Assembly: GCF_007752135.1 (NCBI RefSeq)
Contig: NZ_CP036298.1
Coordinates: 7,556,501 to 7,620,500, forward strand
Length of the DNA: 64,000 nucleotides
Direction: 5' to 3'
Origin: Aureliella helgolandensis
GTDB taxonomy: Bacteria > Planctomycetota > Planctomycetia > Pirellulales > Pirellulaceae
Below the pieces are notes generated by a model. It searched no databases, was not told the DNA's origin, and saw only the letters and a list, made by a program, of their open reading frames with translations. Made by a program: the position numbers and the translations under genes. The first letter of the stretch is position 1. The number at the start of each line of letters is the position of its first letter. Positions 35,855-44,225 of this stretch are shown here, piece by piece.

Positions 35855-37348
35855 TTAAGAGCGCACCGACACCCGGCACAACTCCAACGCACCGTGGCGT
35901 CCAGCCCCACTGAGCATTAGCCACATCGACAAACCGAGCGTGGTGGACACCAAAGTTAATACGCAGGCTGGCAACAGGCGGTTCGCCGATGTTGTCAGGG
36001 CGACTGGCGGCACTGCCACCAAGGCCCTTGCGGAATCGGTACCCACGGCAGATTTCCCATTGAAGGCGAGCAGTGTTGGCGACTGGCTCACACGCAAACG
36101 GGGACGACTGGTGGACGCAATGCCTTGCACCCGAGCAGAGTTCAGGGTGCTCGAACTGTCCTTAGTCTCTGCCGCTGGACGCGGAATGGGGAAGAAGGAG
36201 GTCGCCCGCTTGAATGCAGCAGGATCCAACTCCTTCAAGGCCTCCAACTCCTTGGCAGCTTCTGGCAGCGGGCAAGCCCGGAGGTAGTTGATCACCGGCA
36301 CGCGAACCCAACTCGACTTGTCATCGGCCGACTTGAAGAGGTTCACCATGCGGTCCACTTGAGTCCAATCCTCCCAGCGGGCCAAGTCAGGAATGACCAA
36401 ATCGGCCAACTCGGGCCGATCCAAGATCAGCCGCATCGATTCAAGCACTCGTTTCTTGGGCAGGACTCCACCGTCTGTACCATGAAAACGCAGGGCCATG
36501 ATTGCAGCATAAGTATCCGCATACTGGCTTTTCTTGTTGCTCAAAAACAACTCATCGATGAGCTTCAAACCGTCGGCGCCTTTCAGAGTGGCGTAGCAGG
36601 CAATCATAGCATCCAATCCAGCTCGCTGATTGGCATCGTCGCTTCGCAGCATGCCTTCCAGCAAATCCGCATCAGCCGGCTCACCAGCAATCCCCAGCAT
36701 GACCAGATACAATCGCTTGCGATCTGGTGGCAGCCCCGTATCCTTGATCCATTCCAAGAGCTGAGGACGATTCAGCGAATCCTTCAACTGCTTGAGTTCC
36801 GGATAGGGTGCCGAAGCAAATTCATCATAGGCATCGCGCGCCAACAGCGATTCCTCGTGCTCCAAATACTTCAAATAGAAGTTGAGGCGCTCTACAGATG
36901 CCTCGGGCAAGGCGGGAATCGCTCGAATGTAATCCAAGGCCAAATCGCTGACCGGCAGCGGCGAAGACCACAAGAGATCAGGGGGATCCACTCCCATGAT
37001 CAAGAAATGCTGCCCCTCTTTGGCTTTCCCAAAATAATTGACTCGTATTTCCTGCCCTACCTTGAGCAGGGCATCCCCCTTGAGGACCGATTCAATCTTG
37101 AACAACGCGTCGGCGTCAGTTTCGGAGCCAGCCACGATCGTCGCAAATGCGACGGTATCCATGGCCTCCATCTCTTGTCGCAGCGTCTGCGAAACTGCAC
37201 TACAGAATGGACAGGCGAGTGCCGATGAAGCAAACAGCATGGAAAGCGTGCCAACAGCTAGAATCGCGAGCCACGGACGTGTCAACCTTGTGAACAAGGG
37301 GGTCCAGGGGCGGGGAGTGCTTGACGGCGGCAGGAGTAGGTTTCTCAC
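35855..37348 (-). CDS. Exported CPFC-motif protein with C-terminal membrane helix
   Basis: A 497-residue protein with a signal segment and CPFC right after it (Cys46, Cys49). A region of about 100 residues then resembles an OB-like beta domain (ALFKIESVLKGDALLKVG). A helical repeat region follows (about 150-390), and a C-terminal membrane helix ('LPACVLTLVSTTLGLSMWL'). The helical part looks like a HEAT-type solenoid, but I cannot prove it. No family name recognised. It is transcribed first in the leftward cluster with the two DUF3299-like proteins and DUF1573. Confidence 0.78.
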   Translation of the reverse strand: MRNLLLPPSSTPRPWTPLFTRLTRPWLAILAVGTLSMLFASSALACPFCSAVSQTLRQEMEAMDTVAFATIVAGSETDADALFKIESVLKGDALLKVGQEIRVNYFGKAKEGQHFLIMGVDPPDLLWSSPLPVSDLALDYIRAIPALPEASVERLNFYLKYLEHEESLLARDAYDEFASAPYPELKQLKDSLNRPQLLEWIKDTGLPPDRKRLYLVMLGIAGEPADADLLEGMLRSDDANQRAGLDAMIACYATLKGADGLKLIDELFLSNKKSQYADTYAAIMALRFHGTDGGVLPKKRVLESMRLILDRPELADLVIPDLARWEDWTQVDRMVNLFKSADDKSSWVRVPVINYLRACPLPEAAKELEALKELDPAAFKRATSFFPIPRPAAETKDSSSTLNSARVQGIASTSRPRLRVSQSPTLLAFNGKSAVGTDSARALVAVPPVALTTSANRLLPACVLTLVSTTLGLSMWLMLSGAGRHGALELCRVSVRS

Positions 37349-37953
37349 TTTGGCTACCTTCGAGAAATTTCAGGCAAGGCGGGAATTTACTGCAACTTGG
37401 TCATCCTTCGGGTTGCCCGGAAAGCTCCGCTGAGAATCCTCAACGAATGCACAGCTCCATCTGCGCGCAACGTGGCCAACCAACTGGCCATGGATAGAGT
37501 GTAGGAGAGCAACTAGGCATCTGACCAGCAGAACTTGAAAGAAAGTCCAATCAAACTGAACTTTTACTCGTCGCTCCTAAGACGCCAGACTAACATAGCC
37601 CTCACAATCACTACAGATTCTACGAGCGTTGCACTTCAAATGTTCAACAGAGCTTCAAGGATCTCTGCAGAGACGCCAGCTTTCGCTCCCCGTCACGTGC
37701 GTGTCCTCGGGGCTAATTGTGCAGAGTCGCTTGTGCAGGGAAACCGGTAAAATCCGACCCGATGCGGGATGGCTTACCGGAACTCCTTCTGCCGCGAGAC
37801 ACCGTCGCAAAGGGGAGCCAGCGGTCGAATGTGGCTTGACAGAAACCTTGGCAACGCATAGTTTCCGTAGTTCGAACAGACTGTGATCGGGCAGACTACG
37901 TAGTCCGCCCCCCATAATAGTTAATCAATATTTTTACTGAGGTACTTGGAACC
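37349..37953. other. Gene-free interval upstream of rpmF
   Basis: Contains no credible gene. Near its right end, 37890-37909 is a 20-nt near-palindrome (GGCAGACTACGTAGTCCGCC, one mismatched pair) about 45 bp before rpmF, followed by an AT-rich stretch that could include a promoter or leader. Confidence 0.5.
37890..37909. promoter_or_regulatory. Palindromic leader element before rpmF
   Basis: The central GACTACGTAGTC is a perfect 12-bp palindrome, extended by GGC/GCC arms with one mismatched pair. It is followed by an AT-rich stretch (CATAATAG) before the rpmF start at 37954. It could be an operator or a leader hairpin; the role is inferred from position. Confidence 0.35.
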
Positions 37954-38139
37954 ATGGCAGTTCCAAAGCGTAGACATTCCAATTCGCGATCCGGAAAACG
38001 GCGCTCGCACCATCAGATCAAACCGAAGCAAACGGGCTACTGCCCGCAGTGCAGCACGGTAGTTCCTACCCACGCGGTATGCCCGAAGTGCGGGCACTAC
38101 ATGGGTCGCAACGTCGTCGAAATGTCTGAGAACGCCTAG
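37954..38139 (+). CDS. rpmF: 50S ribosomal protein L32
   Basis: A 61-residue ribosomal protein. The MAVPKRR opening and the zinc ribbon with Cys30/Cys33 and Cys43/Cys46 (CPQC...CPKC) are diagnostic of the zinc-binding form of L32. It lies upstream of the fatty acid synthesis genes, as in many bacteria, but plsX and fabH, which usually follow it, are missing here. Confidence 0.98.
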   Translation: MAVPKRRHSNSRSGKRRSHHQIKPKQTGYCPQCSTVVPTHAVCPKCGHYMGRNVVEMSENA

Positions 38140-38286
38140 CAGAGTTCTATCACTGCAGCAGCTCTGCGATTGCAAAACGCACATCCTCCCCTCCAGCCCA
38201 ACTGGGCGGCGTTTCCGCGCGGCGAGGGGATCAGGCTGTGAGCTGCGCGTTAGACCTGGACGCGATTCACCTGCGCATACTCCTCA

Positions 38287-38317
38287 AAGGACGGCCTCTC
38301 TGCCGTCCTTTGTTTCG
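38287..38317 (+). terminator. Hairpin with short T-run between rpmF and fabD
   Basis: A perfect 9-bp inverted repeat (AAGGACGGC / GCCGTCCTT) with a 6-base loop, then TGTTTCG. It is 45-75 bp before the fabD start and could attenuate or terminate rpmF transcripts. The T-run is weak, so termination may be partial. Confidence 0.55.
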
Positions 38318-38361
38318 TTGCCCCCCAGTTTGCATTCTTCCAGCCCCGCGGTAATACACCA

Positions 38362-39270
38362 GTGAATATTGGCATTCTTTTCCCTGGCCAGGGCGCACAA
38401 GCCGTCGGCATGGGGGCGGCACTTTGCGAGCGCAGCTCGATTGCCCGAGACCTCTTCACCGAAGCGAGCCAGATCCTCGATTTCGACCTGCTGGAGCTCT
38501 GTCAGACCGGCCCTGCCGAACAGCTCAACCGGACAGAATTCTGCCAACCTGCCCTGTTTGTACACAGCTTTGCAGCGCTCAAGCAGCTCGAAGCAGACCG
38601 TCCCGAACTCTGGGATTCCGTCGCTGCCGTAGCGGGTTTGAGCCTGGGCGAATACACGGCCGTGGCTGCCGCTGGCGGCGTAACCTTTGCCGATGCGGTA
38701 CGCTTAGTCCACATACGGGGCCGAGCCATGCAGGCCGCCGCCGACGCAGTATCCAGCAGCATGAGCAGTATTATCGGGCTCGACCAAGACAAAATCTCCG
38801 ACGCTTGCCAGGCGGCTAGCGACCCACAGCATTTCGCCCAGGTCGCCAACCTGCTGTGCCCTGGAAATATTGCAATTTCGGGACACACCGCTGCAATTGA
38901 ACGGGCCGAAGAGCTCTGCATGGCCGCTGGAGCGATGAAGGCGATCCGTCTGCAGGTGGCTGGCGCGTTCCACACCCCACTCATGCAGCCCGCCGTTGAA
39001 CAACTCACTGCCGCCCTGGCGAACGTTGAATTCAAACAGACGCGAGTCCCCGTTTATTCCAACGTAGATGCCGGCCCGCACACCACACCGGATGAATTCC
39101 GCAGCCTACTGGCACGCCAAGTAGTCAACCCCGTGCTGTGGGAAGCCTCGCTCAGAGCCATGCTAGCTGCAGGCATCGAGCAGTTTATCGAGATCGGTGC
39201 GGGGCGCATCCTGGCAGGTACGCTGAAGCGTATCAATCGAAAAACTCCCTGTGAGAACCTGGGCGAATAA
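38362..39270 (+). CDS. fabD: Malonyl-CoA-ACP transacylase
   Basis: A 302-residue enzyme that loads malonate from malonyl-CoA onto acyl carrier protein. Catalytic Ser94 lies in GLSLGEYTA (most FabD proteins have GHSLG; the His before the Ser is Leu here), and the second catalytic residue is His204 in FHTPLM. GILFPGQGAQ at the start is the family signature. It begins with GTG at 38362; no other start fits the N-terminus. It is the first gene of the fabD-fabG-acpP-fabF run. Confidence 0.97.
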   Translation: MNIGILFPGQGAQAVGMGAALCERSSIARDLFTEASQILDFDLLELCQTGPAEQLNRTEFCQPALFVHSFAALKQLEADRPELWDSVAAVAGLSLGEYTAVAAAGGVTFADAVRLVHIRGRAMQAAADAVSSSMSSIIGLDQDKISDACQAASDPQHFAQVANLLCPGNIAISGHTAAIERAEELCMAAGAMKAIRLQVAGAFHTPLMQPAVEQLTAALANVEFKQTRVPVYSNVDAGPHTTPDEFRSLLARQVVNPVLWEASLRAMLAAGIEQFIEIGAGRILAGTLKRINRKTPCENLGE

Positions 39271-39350
39271 CCTGCTCAGTCTCCATGGCGGCTCACAAAC
39301 CATGAGCCTCTTGAACTCAATTTTCTACGCAGATACTGAAACGGATTACT

Positions 39351-40121
39351 ATGAGCGACAGCAAGCAGCTGGGACTTTCAACCGACTTAAGCGGCCAAAT
39401 TGCAATGGTGACAGGAGCCTCCCAGGGGCTGGGAAAAGCCTGCGCCGAACGCCTGGCTGGCTGTGGCGCAACAGTCATCTGCGTCGCTCGCAATGCGGCC
39501 AAGCTGGGTGATACGGTCTCCGCCATTGAATCCGCCGGCGGGCAAGCGGTTGCCCTTCCCTGCGATGTTGGGTCGCGGGAGAGCGTCCAAGCTCTGTTTG
39601 CTGAAGTAGACTCCAAATACGGGAAATTAGACATCCTGGTCAACAATGCGGGGATTACCCGTGACACTCTACTGCCACGCATGACGGACGAGCAGTGGGA
39701 CGATGTGATTCAGACCAATCTGACGAGCTGCTTTCTGTTCTGCCGCGAGGCATCGAAGATGATGATGTCCGCCCGTTACGGACGCATTATCAACATGTCG
39801 AGCGTCTCCGGCTTGATCGGAAACCCCGGCCAAACCAACTATTCGGCTTCCAAGGCAGGCATGATCGGCCTGACTCGCAGCCTGGCGCGAGAACTCGGCA
39901 AACGCAAGATCACCATCAATGCGGTTGCGCCTGGCTTTATTGCCAGCGACATGACCGACGCGCTCGGCGACGACATGCTCAAGGAAGTCAAGAAGCGCAT
40001 TCCCGCTAACCGCCTGGGCCAAGCCGACGACGTGGCGGCAGCAGTAGTCTTCCTGGCGAGTGCTGGCGCCAGCTACATTACCGGCCAAGTCCTGACCGTC
40101 GACGGCGGAATGACCTGCTAA
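39351..40121 (+). CDS. fabG: 3-oxoacyl-ACP reductase
   Basis: A 256-residue short-chain dehydrogenase. The NADPH site TGASQGLGKA lies near the start, NNAG marks the Rossmann core and the catalytic set is Ser about 151, Tyr164 and Lys168 (YSASK). The C-terminal YITGQVLTVDGGM is typical of FabG. It reduces 3-oxoacyl-ACP in the first reductive step of fatty acid elongation. It lies 80 bp after fabD and 328 bp before acpP. Confidence 0.97.
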   Translation: MSDSKQLGLSTDLSGQIAMVTGASQGLGKACAERLAGCGATVICVARNAAKLGDTVSAIESAGGQAVALPCDVGSRESVQALFAEVDSKYGKLDILVNNAGITRDTLLPRMTDEQWDDVIQTNLTSCFLFCREASKMMMSARYGRIINMSSVSGLIGNPGQTNYSASKAGMIGLTRSLARELGKRKITINAVAPGFIASDMTDALGDDMLKEVKKRIPANRLGQADDVAAAVVFLASAGASYITGQVLTVDGGMTC

Positions 40122-40449
40122 TCCCCATTACGCCGATTTCCAATCCCCCGCCAGCCTACCGAGAGGCCGGTGGGAATTGAGTCGTTGATGGCGAAAGGTG
40201 GTCAATTTCCCCCACACGACCTATCTCACTTGACCGAGTTTGCTAAAATCTTCTATCTTTTGGGCCTTACCTGGGTCGCACTCCTGAGGACGGGCGATAA
40301 AATCCGGCACACTGGAGAGCGTTCCCGGTACGCCCACCCGCTGCACCCATGAGTGCAGCGCGTAAAATTCCGGAAACATCCATGAATCCCCAGCAGGCTG
40401 TTTTGCCACTGGGTAACTGATAACACAAAAAGTATTTGGAGCTTTGAAA
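40122..40449. other. Leader region before acpP
   Basis: 328 bp without a gene. A GC-rich imperfect hairpin lies at about 40147-40172 (GCCAGCCTACC...GGCCGGTGGG), soon after the fabG stop. The long leader suggests acpP has its own promoter, as expected for an abundant carrier protein; no box can be named. Confidence 0.4.
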
Positions 40450-40689
40450 ATGGCATCCGTTGAGGAACGAGTCGTCGATATCGTGGCCGAGCAATTGGGC
40501 GTTGAAAAGGACAAGATCAGTCGCGATACGCACTTCGTGAATGACCTGGGTGCCGACTCGCTCGACACAGTCGAGCTCGTCATGGAACTCGAAGAAGAGT
40601 TCGATATCAGCATCCCAGAAGATTCCGCTGAAAAGATCCAACGTGTCGGCGAAGCTGTCGACTACATCGAAAAGGCTCAACAGGGTTAG
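40450..40689 (+). CDS. acpP: Acyl carrier protein
   Basis: A 79-residue acidic carrier protein. The DSL motif (GADSLDTVE) contains Ser37, which receives 4'-phosphopantetheine. The ATG at 40450 (MASVEERV) is used; a TTG two codons upstream is in frame but adds nothing known. It is the central acyl shuttle for the FabD, FabG and FabF proteins encoded around it. Confidence 0.98.
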   Translation: MASVEERVVDIVAEQLGVEKDKISRDTHFVNDLGADSLDTVELVMELEEEFDISIPEDSAEKIQRVGEAVDYIEKAQQG

Positions 40690-40844
40690 TCCCCCTGTCG
40701 AATCACCCAATCTTTGCAACACCCCAGCAGCTGATCGCAGTCAACTAGACTTGCGGTCGCTTAGCGATACCATCTAGAGTTGGCTGTCGCTAAGTATCGG
40801 CGACTGGGGTGTCATTATATTCAGAACCTGATTGAATCAAAGTT

Positions 40845-42083
40845 ATGAAGCGTCGCGTTGTTGTCACTGGACTGGGTGCCGTCACTCCCCTCGGCGATGA
40901 GGTGGACCAGCTTTGGAACGGCGTTTTAGAAGCTCAAAGCGGCATTAAGCAACTGAGCATTATCGACCCCAGTCCCTTTAAGGTGAAACTGGCGGGAGAT
41001 ATCCCCGATTTCGATCCTGGCAATTACTGCGACCCCAAAGACCTCAAGCGACTCGATCGCTTCACCCTCTTTGCACTTTATGCAGGGGGCAAAGCTATCG
41101 AGGACTCGGGCCTCGACTTCGACCAAGAAGATCGCTACCGCTGTGGAGTCATCCTCGGTTCCGGTATCGGCGGTTTGGCCGAAATCGAAGTTCAAGTCGA
41201 ACGCCTGCTCTACAAGGGCCCTGACCGCGTCAGCCCGCTGACGATTCCCAAGTTGATGCTCAATGCCGCTGGCGGTAACCTGTCGATCCGCTACGGACTC
41301 AAAGGCCCCAACTTTACAGTCGCCACCGCCTGCGCCAGCGCCACCAACGCTATGGGCGATGCCCTGAAGACCATCCAGTACGACGACGCTGACGTCGTTA
41401 TCACCGGCGGCACCGAAGCTGCGATCACTGCGATGGGGCTGAGCGCCTTCCAAAACATGAAAGCCCTCTCGGGACGCAACGACGAACCGCACCGCGCAAG
41501 TCGCCCGTTTGACACCCAGCGCGATGGCTTCGTGCTCAGCGAAGGTGCCGGTATCCTCGTGTTCGAAGAACTAGAACACGCCAAAGCACGCGGAGCCAAA
41601 ATCTACGGCGAAGTTCTCGGCTATGGCGCCAGTGGAGATGCCGGGCACATTACGCAGCCCGACCCGCAGGGAGCCGGAGCCTCCCGAGCCATGCAAAACG
41701 CTCTGCGCGATGCGAAGCTCGACCCGACAGCCATGGATTACATCAACGCGCACGGCACCAGCACACCACTCGGTGACAAAGCCGAGACGCAAGCCATGAA
41801 GGCCGTGTATGGCGATCATGCCTACAAGCTGGCCGTTTCAAGCACGAAGGGCAGCATGGGACATTCGCTGGGAGCCAGCGGTGGCATCGAAATGATTGTG
41901 ACCATGCTAGCCATTCAGAACGATGTCGTTCCCCCGACAGCCAACCTGGAGAATCCGGATCCAGCCTGCGATTTGGACTACACCCCTCTGAAACCCGCAT
42001 CCCGGACGATCCATACCGCCATGAATAACAGCTTCGGCTTCGGCGGCCACAACGCCAGTATCGTCTGCGGCAAAGTCCGCTAG
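40845..42083 (+). CDS. fabF: 3-oxoacyl-ACP synthase II
   Basis: A 412-residue condensing enzyme. The catalytic triad Cys163 (TACASATNA), His303 (NAHGTSTPLGD) and His340 (SMGHSLGASG) falls at exactly the E. coli FabF positions. The opening KRRVVVTGLGAVTPLG is typical. It condenses malonyl-ACP with acyl-ACP. It follows acpP by 155 bp and ends the cluster; a long repeat-filled interval follows. Confidence 0.98.
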   Translation: MKRRVVVTGLGAVTPLGDEVDQLWNGVLEAQSGIKQLSIIDPSPFKVKLAGDIPDFDPGNYCDPKDLKRLDRFTLFALYAGGKAIEDSGLDFDQEDRYRCGVILGSGIGGLAEIEVQVERLLYKGPDRVSPLTIPKLMLNAAGGNLSIRYGLKGPNFTVATACASATNAMGDALKTIQYDDADVVITGGTEAAITAMGLSAFQNMKALSGRNDEPHRASRPFDTQRDGFVLSEGAGILVFEELEHAKARGAKIYGEVLGYGASGDAGHITQPDPQGAGASRAMQNALRDAKLDPTAMDYINAHGTSTPLGDKAETQAMKAVYGDHAYKLAVSSTKGSMGHSLGASGGIEMIVTMLAIQNDVVPPTANLENPDPACDLDYTPLKPASRTIHTAMNNSFGFGGHNASIVCGKVR

Positions 42084-42464
42084 TGCTTCATCTACCTTGC
42101 AGCCGCAGTGGAATTCACCAGCCCCCCTCTGATTCCTAGGCTGTGCGGCAAATAGCAATGGGGGAATTTTGCATTGCTGCGTCTTACGCCCACGGGCTCG
42201 TTGCTGGTCTTGATACGAGCTCGCAAATTAGAATCACGCATCTTCCGAGCGGATCGAGCGCATGTCCCTAGAGGAATGTCGGTAGGTACCGACCACTTTT
42301 CGCCTGGCTGCACCGAGAGAGCCTGCCCTCCGAGTTCACTACGGACGCTTGGTATAAAAGCGATTTCAGTGTTTGCATTTTAGTCTTACTGAAATGGTCG
42401 CATTGGAATGTACCCTGTAGCGGCGACCACCTGTCCTTGCTCACGCAGCGGGTTACGATTCAGT

Positions 42465-42490
42465 CGTAGCATGGTCCCCCGAACCGTGTC
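42465..42490. repeat. Type-C hairpin repeat, copy 1
   Basis: GTAGCATGGTCCCCCGAACCGTGTC. The arms CATGGTCC and GGACCGTG (in the better-preserved copy 2) pair with one mismatch around a run of C. The same element occurs at 42717, 58935 and 58973. Confidence 0.65.
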
Positions 42491-42716
42491 GTTAAGCTTC
42501 CTCCCTCATCCATGCGTGGAACCCGCTGGGATCGATAGTGCGTGCACGGGGGAAATGCAGGCTGGTTTATTGCCGTGTTCATCCTTCGCTTAGTCGCAGC
42601 TTGTTGAATGAAGAGCGTGTTGAGCTTTACCGCAACGGTCGCACTGCAATGCACCCTGTAGCGGCGACCATCTGTCCTTGCTCACGCAGCGGGTTACGAT
42701 TCAGTCGTAGCTCAGT

Positions 42717-42742
42717 CGTAGCATGGTCCCCCGGACCGTGTC
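42717..42742. repeat. Type-C hairpin repeat, copy 2
   Basis: The same element as at 42465, inside the second tandem unit. Here the arms match better: ATGGTCC / GGACCGT flank CCC. Confidence 0.65.
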
Positions 42743-43042
42743 GTTAAGACTCCTCCCTCATCCATGCGCGGAACCCGCTGGGATCGATAGTACGTGCACG
42801 GGGGAAATGCGGGTTGTTTTATTGCCGTGTTCATCCTTCACTTAGTCGCAGCTTGTTGAATGAAGAGCGTTTTGAGCTTTACCGCAACGGTCGCACTGGA
42901 ATGCACCCTGTAGCGGCGACCATCTGTCCTTGCTCACGCAGCGGGTTACGATTGGGACTGCCAAGCCAACTGTAGAATAGCAACCGGTCGCCACTTAGCG
43001 GCTGGTCGAACGGGTGGCTAAATTACTTGGAGCGTGAACCGG

Positions 43043-43633
43043 CTATTGAGGCAACTCTGCCAGCGACTTTCGCAGTCGCCTGAGCACGCGTGATTTCGCT
43101 TGATAGACACTGGCAACGCTCACCCCCAAGCCTTCGGCAACTTCGGCCGCCGACTTGCCGTCAATCGCACTCTGCCAGAACGCCTTCCAAGTCTGCGGTT
43201 CAAACTCAGCCTGCACCTGCCGCAACACCGACTGCACCACCGGAGACTCTGCGGCGGCCGGATCAATAGTGCTGCCCAAATCCTCGGGGCACTGCTCCAG
43301 TTTGAGCATGGCGGTGGTGCCGCCGACTGCGACCAGTCCCTTGGCTTGTCGGCGGAAGTAATCGCGCACTTTATTGCGTGTAATCGTCGCCAACCAAGAC
43401 CTGAAACTTCCCTCCTTTTTCTCGCGTTGAAATCCGCTGACACCTCGCGCCACCGCCGCAAAAACCTCCTGCACGACGTCCGATGCTTCGCCCTCAGGCA
43501 CTCCAGACGTGCGGCACCAGCGATACACAATTGGACCATACGTACTGACCAGTCGCCCCCAAGCTACGGCATCCATACGCTGGACTTCGTCTAGCAAATG
43601 GGAGGATAGCGTCGGATGATCTGGATGCGTCAT
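43043..43633 (-). CDS. RNA polymerase ECF-type sigma factor
   Basis: A 196-residue ECF sigma factor. Region 2 has 'YRWCRTSGVPEGEASDVVQEVFAAV' and then 'SFRSWLATITRNKVRDYFRR' (core binding and -10 recognition). Region 4 has 'KSAAEVAEGLGVSVASVYQAKSRVLRRL' (-35 recognition helix). The ATG at 43633 is at the expected place. It is divergent from the zinc-finger Ser/Thr kinase at 44226 across a 592-bp interval. In planctomycetes such ECF genes are often neighbours of Ser/Thr kinases, so control by the kinase is likely. Confidence 0.95.
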   Translation of the reverse strand: MTHPDHPTLSSHLLDEVQRMDAVAWGRLVSTYGPIVYRWCRTSGVPEGEASDVVQEVFAAVARGVSGFQREKKEGSFRSWLATITRNKVRDYFRRQAKGLVAVGGTTAMLKLEQCPEDLGSTIDPAAAESPVVQSVLRQVQAEFEPQTWKAFWQSAIDGKSAAEVAEGLGVSVASVYQAKSRVLRRLRKSLAELPQ

Positions 43634-43714
43634 GTCGTTGCCCTACTGGTCGAACAGTGGGATTTCCCAAGTCACGCAAGACTGGTGGACTGCCTGAACA
43701 GTCCCCCGCAGCGC

Positions 43715-43778
43715 GACCGTTTGTTGAAACAGTAACCCGCCACGTGACGGGCTGTTGATTTAATAGCAAATTGAATTT
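43715..43778. repeat. Type-B repeat, copy 1
   Basis: TTGTTGAAACAGTAACCCGC-CACGTGACGGGCTGTTG, then ATTTAATAGCAAATTGAAT. A longer relative is at 50375-50482. The arms around CGTGACGGGCTGTT pair with AACAGTAACCCG imperfectly. Confidence 0.65.
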
Positions 43779-43803
43779 TAACGCGGCGGTTGCGTCCCAA
43801 ACT

Positions 43804-43895
43804 ACCTTGTAGCGGCAACTACCTTTCCTTGCTCACGCAGCGGGTTACTATCTCGACAGCCCGGTGAGCAAGAGCAGGTGGTTGCCGCTACAGGG
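43804..43895. repeat. Inverted pair of type-A repeats
   Basis: 43804-43833 reads CCTTGTAGCGGCAACTACC..CTTGCTCAC, and 43863-43895 carries its reverse complement, GTGAGCAAGAGCAGGTGGTTGCCGCTACAGGG, with about 30 bp between. The whole can fold into a long hairpin. The left arm continues into CGCAGCGGGTTAC as in the other type-A copies. Confidence 0.82.
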
Positions 43896-44225
43896 CAATT
43901 AGGAGTGCTACATTGATGTTAAAACTCAAAACGCTTTTATATCAACAGGCCGGTAAGCAAGGCGCGAGTATCGCCTCTTCTCCATTGTACACACCGCTCA
44001 CAACCACCGCGCACGGCTTATGAGAGAGACGCTGGCCTTCGAATCCAGCCAGTTTCAAGAAAAGCGCTGTACCTCAGAAAATGCTGTCAGATGCTTCCGT
44101 TCATCTAAGTAGCGAGCGGAAAACACGTGCCGGTCGCTGAAACCACTTGCAGAAGATCTAACGCATGGCGTGCGTTGAGCTCTTCGTGCGGCGAGTACAA
44201 TAACACCAGCTACCAGGAGACTACC

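Larger units (their letters stand above)
42396..42955. repeat. Tandem repeat, unit 241 bp, 2.3 copies
   Basis: The first unit starts at 42396, the second at 42637 (241 bp later) and the third, partial, at 42889 (252 bp later). The second unit is longer because an 11-bp piece (CAGTCGTAGCT) is doubled at about 42702-42722. Each unit contains one type-A repeat (CCCTGTAGCGGCGACC...CTCACGCAGCGGGTTACG) and one type-C hairpin (GTAGCATGGTCCCCCGGACCGTG). The units are close to identical, so the duplication looks recent. Confidence 0.88.
42084..43042. other. Repeat-filled gene-free interval
   Basis: No protein-like open frame. About 570 bp of it is a tandem repeat (42396-42955) made of a unit that combines two dispersed repeat families of this window (types A and C). 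The remaining sequence next to the sigma gene contains a degenerate repeat fragment (42967-43020). Confidence 0.7.
43634..44225. other. Interval between sigma factor and kinase, with repeats
   Basis: It holds a type-B repeat (43715-43778) and an inverted pair of type-A repeats (43804-43895). It must also hold the promoters of both divergent genes; AGGAG is visible 8 bp before the kinase start. Confidence 0.7.

Noticed and set aside
42396-42955. CRISPR array
   Set aside because: The period is 241-252 bp and units are nearly identical throughout, without short repeats separated by unique spacers.
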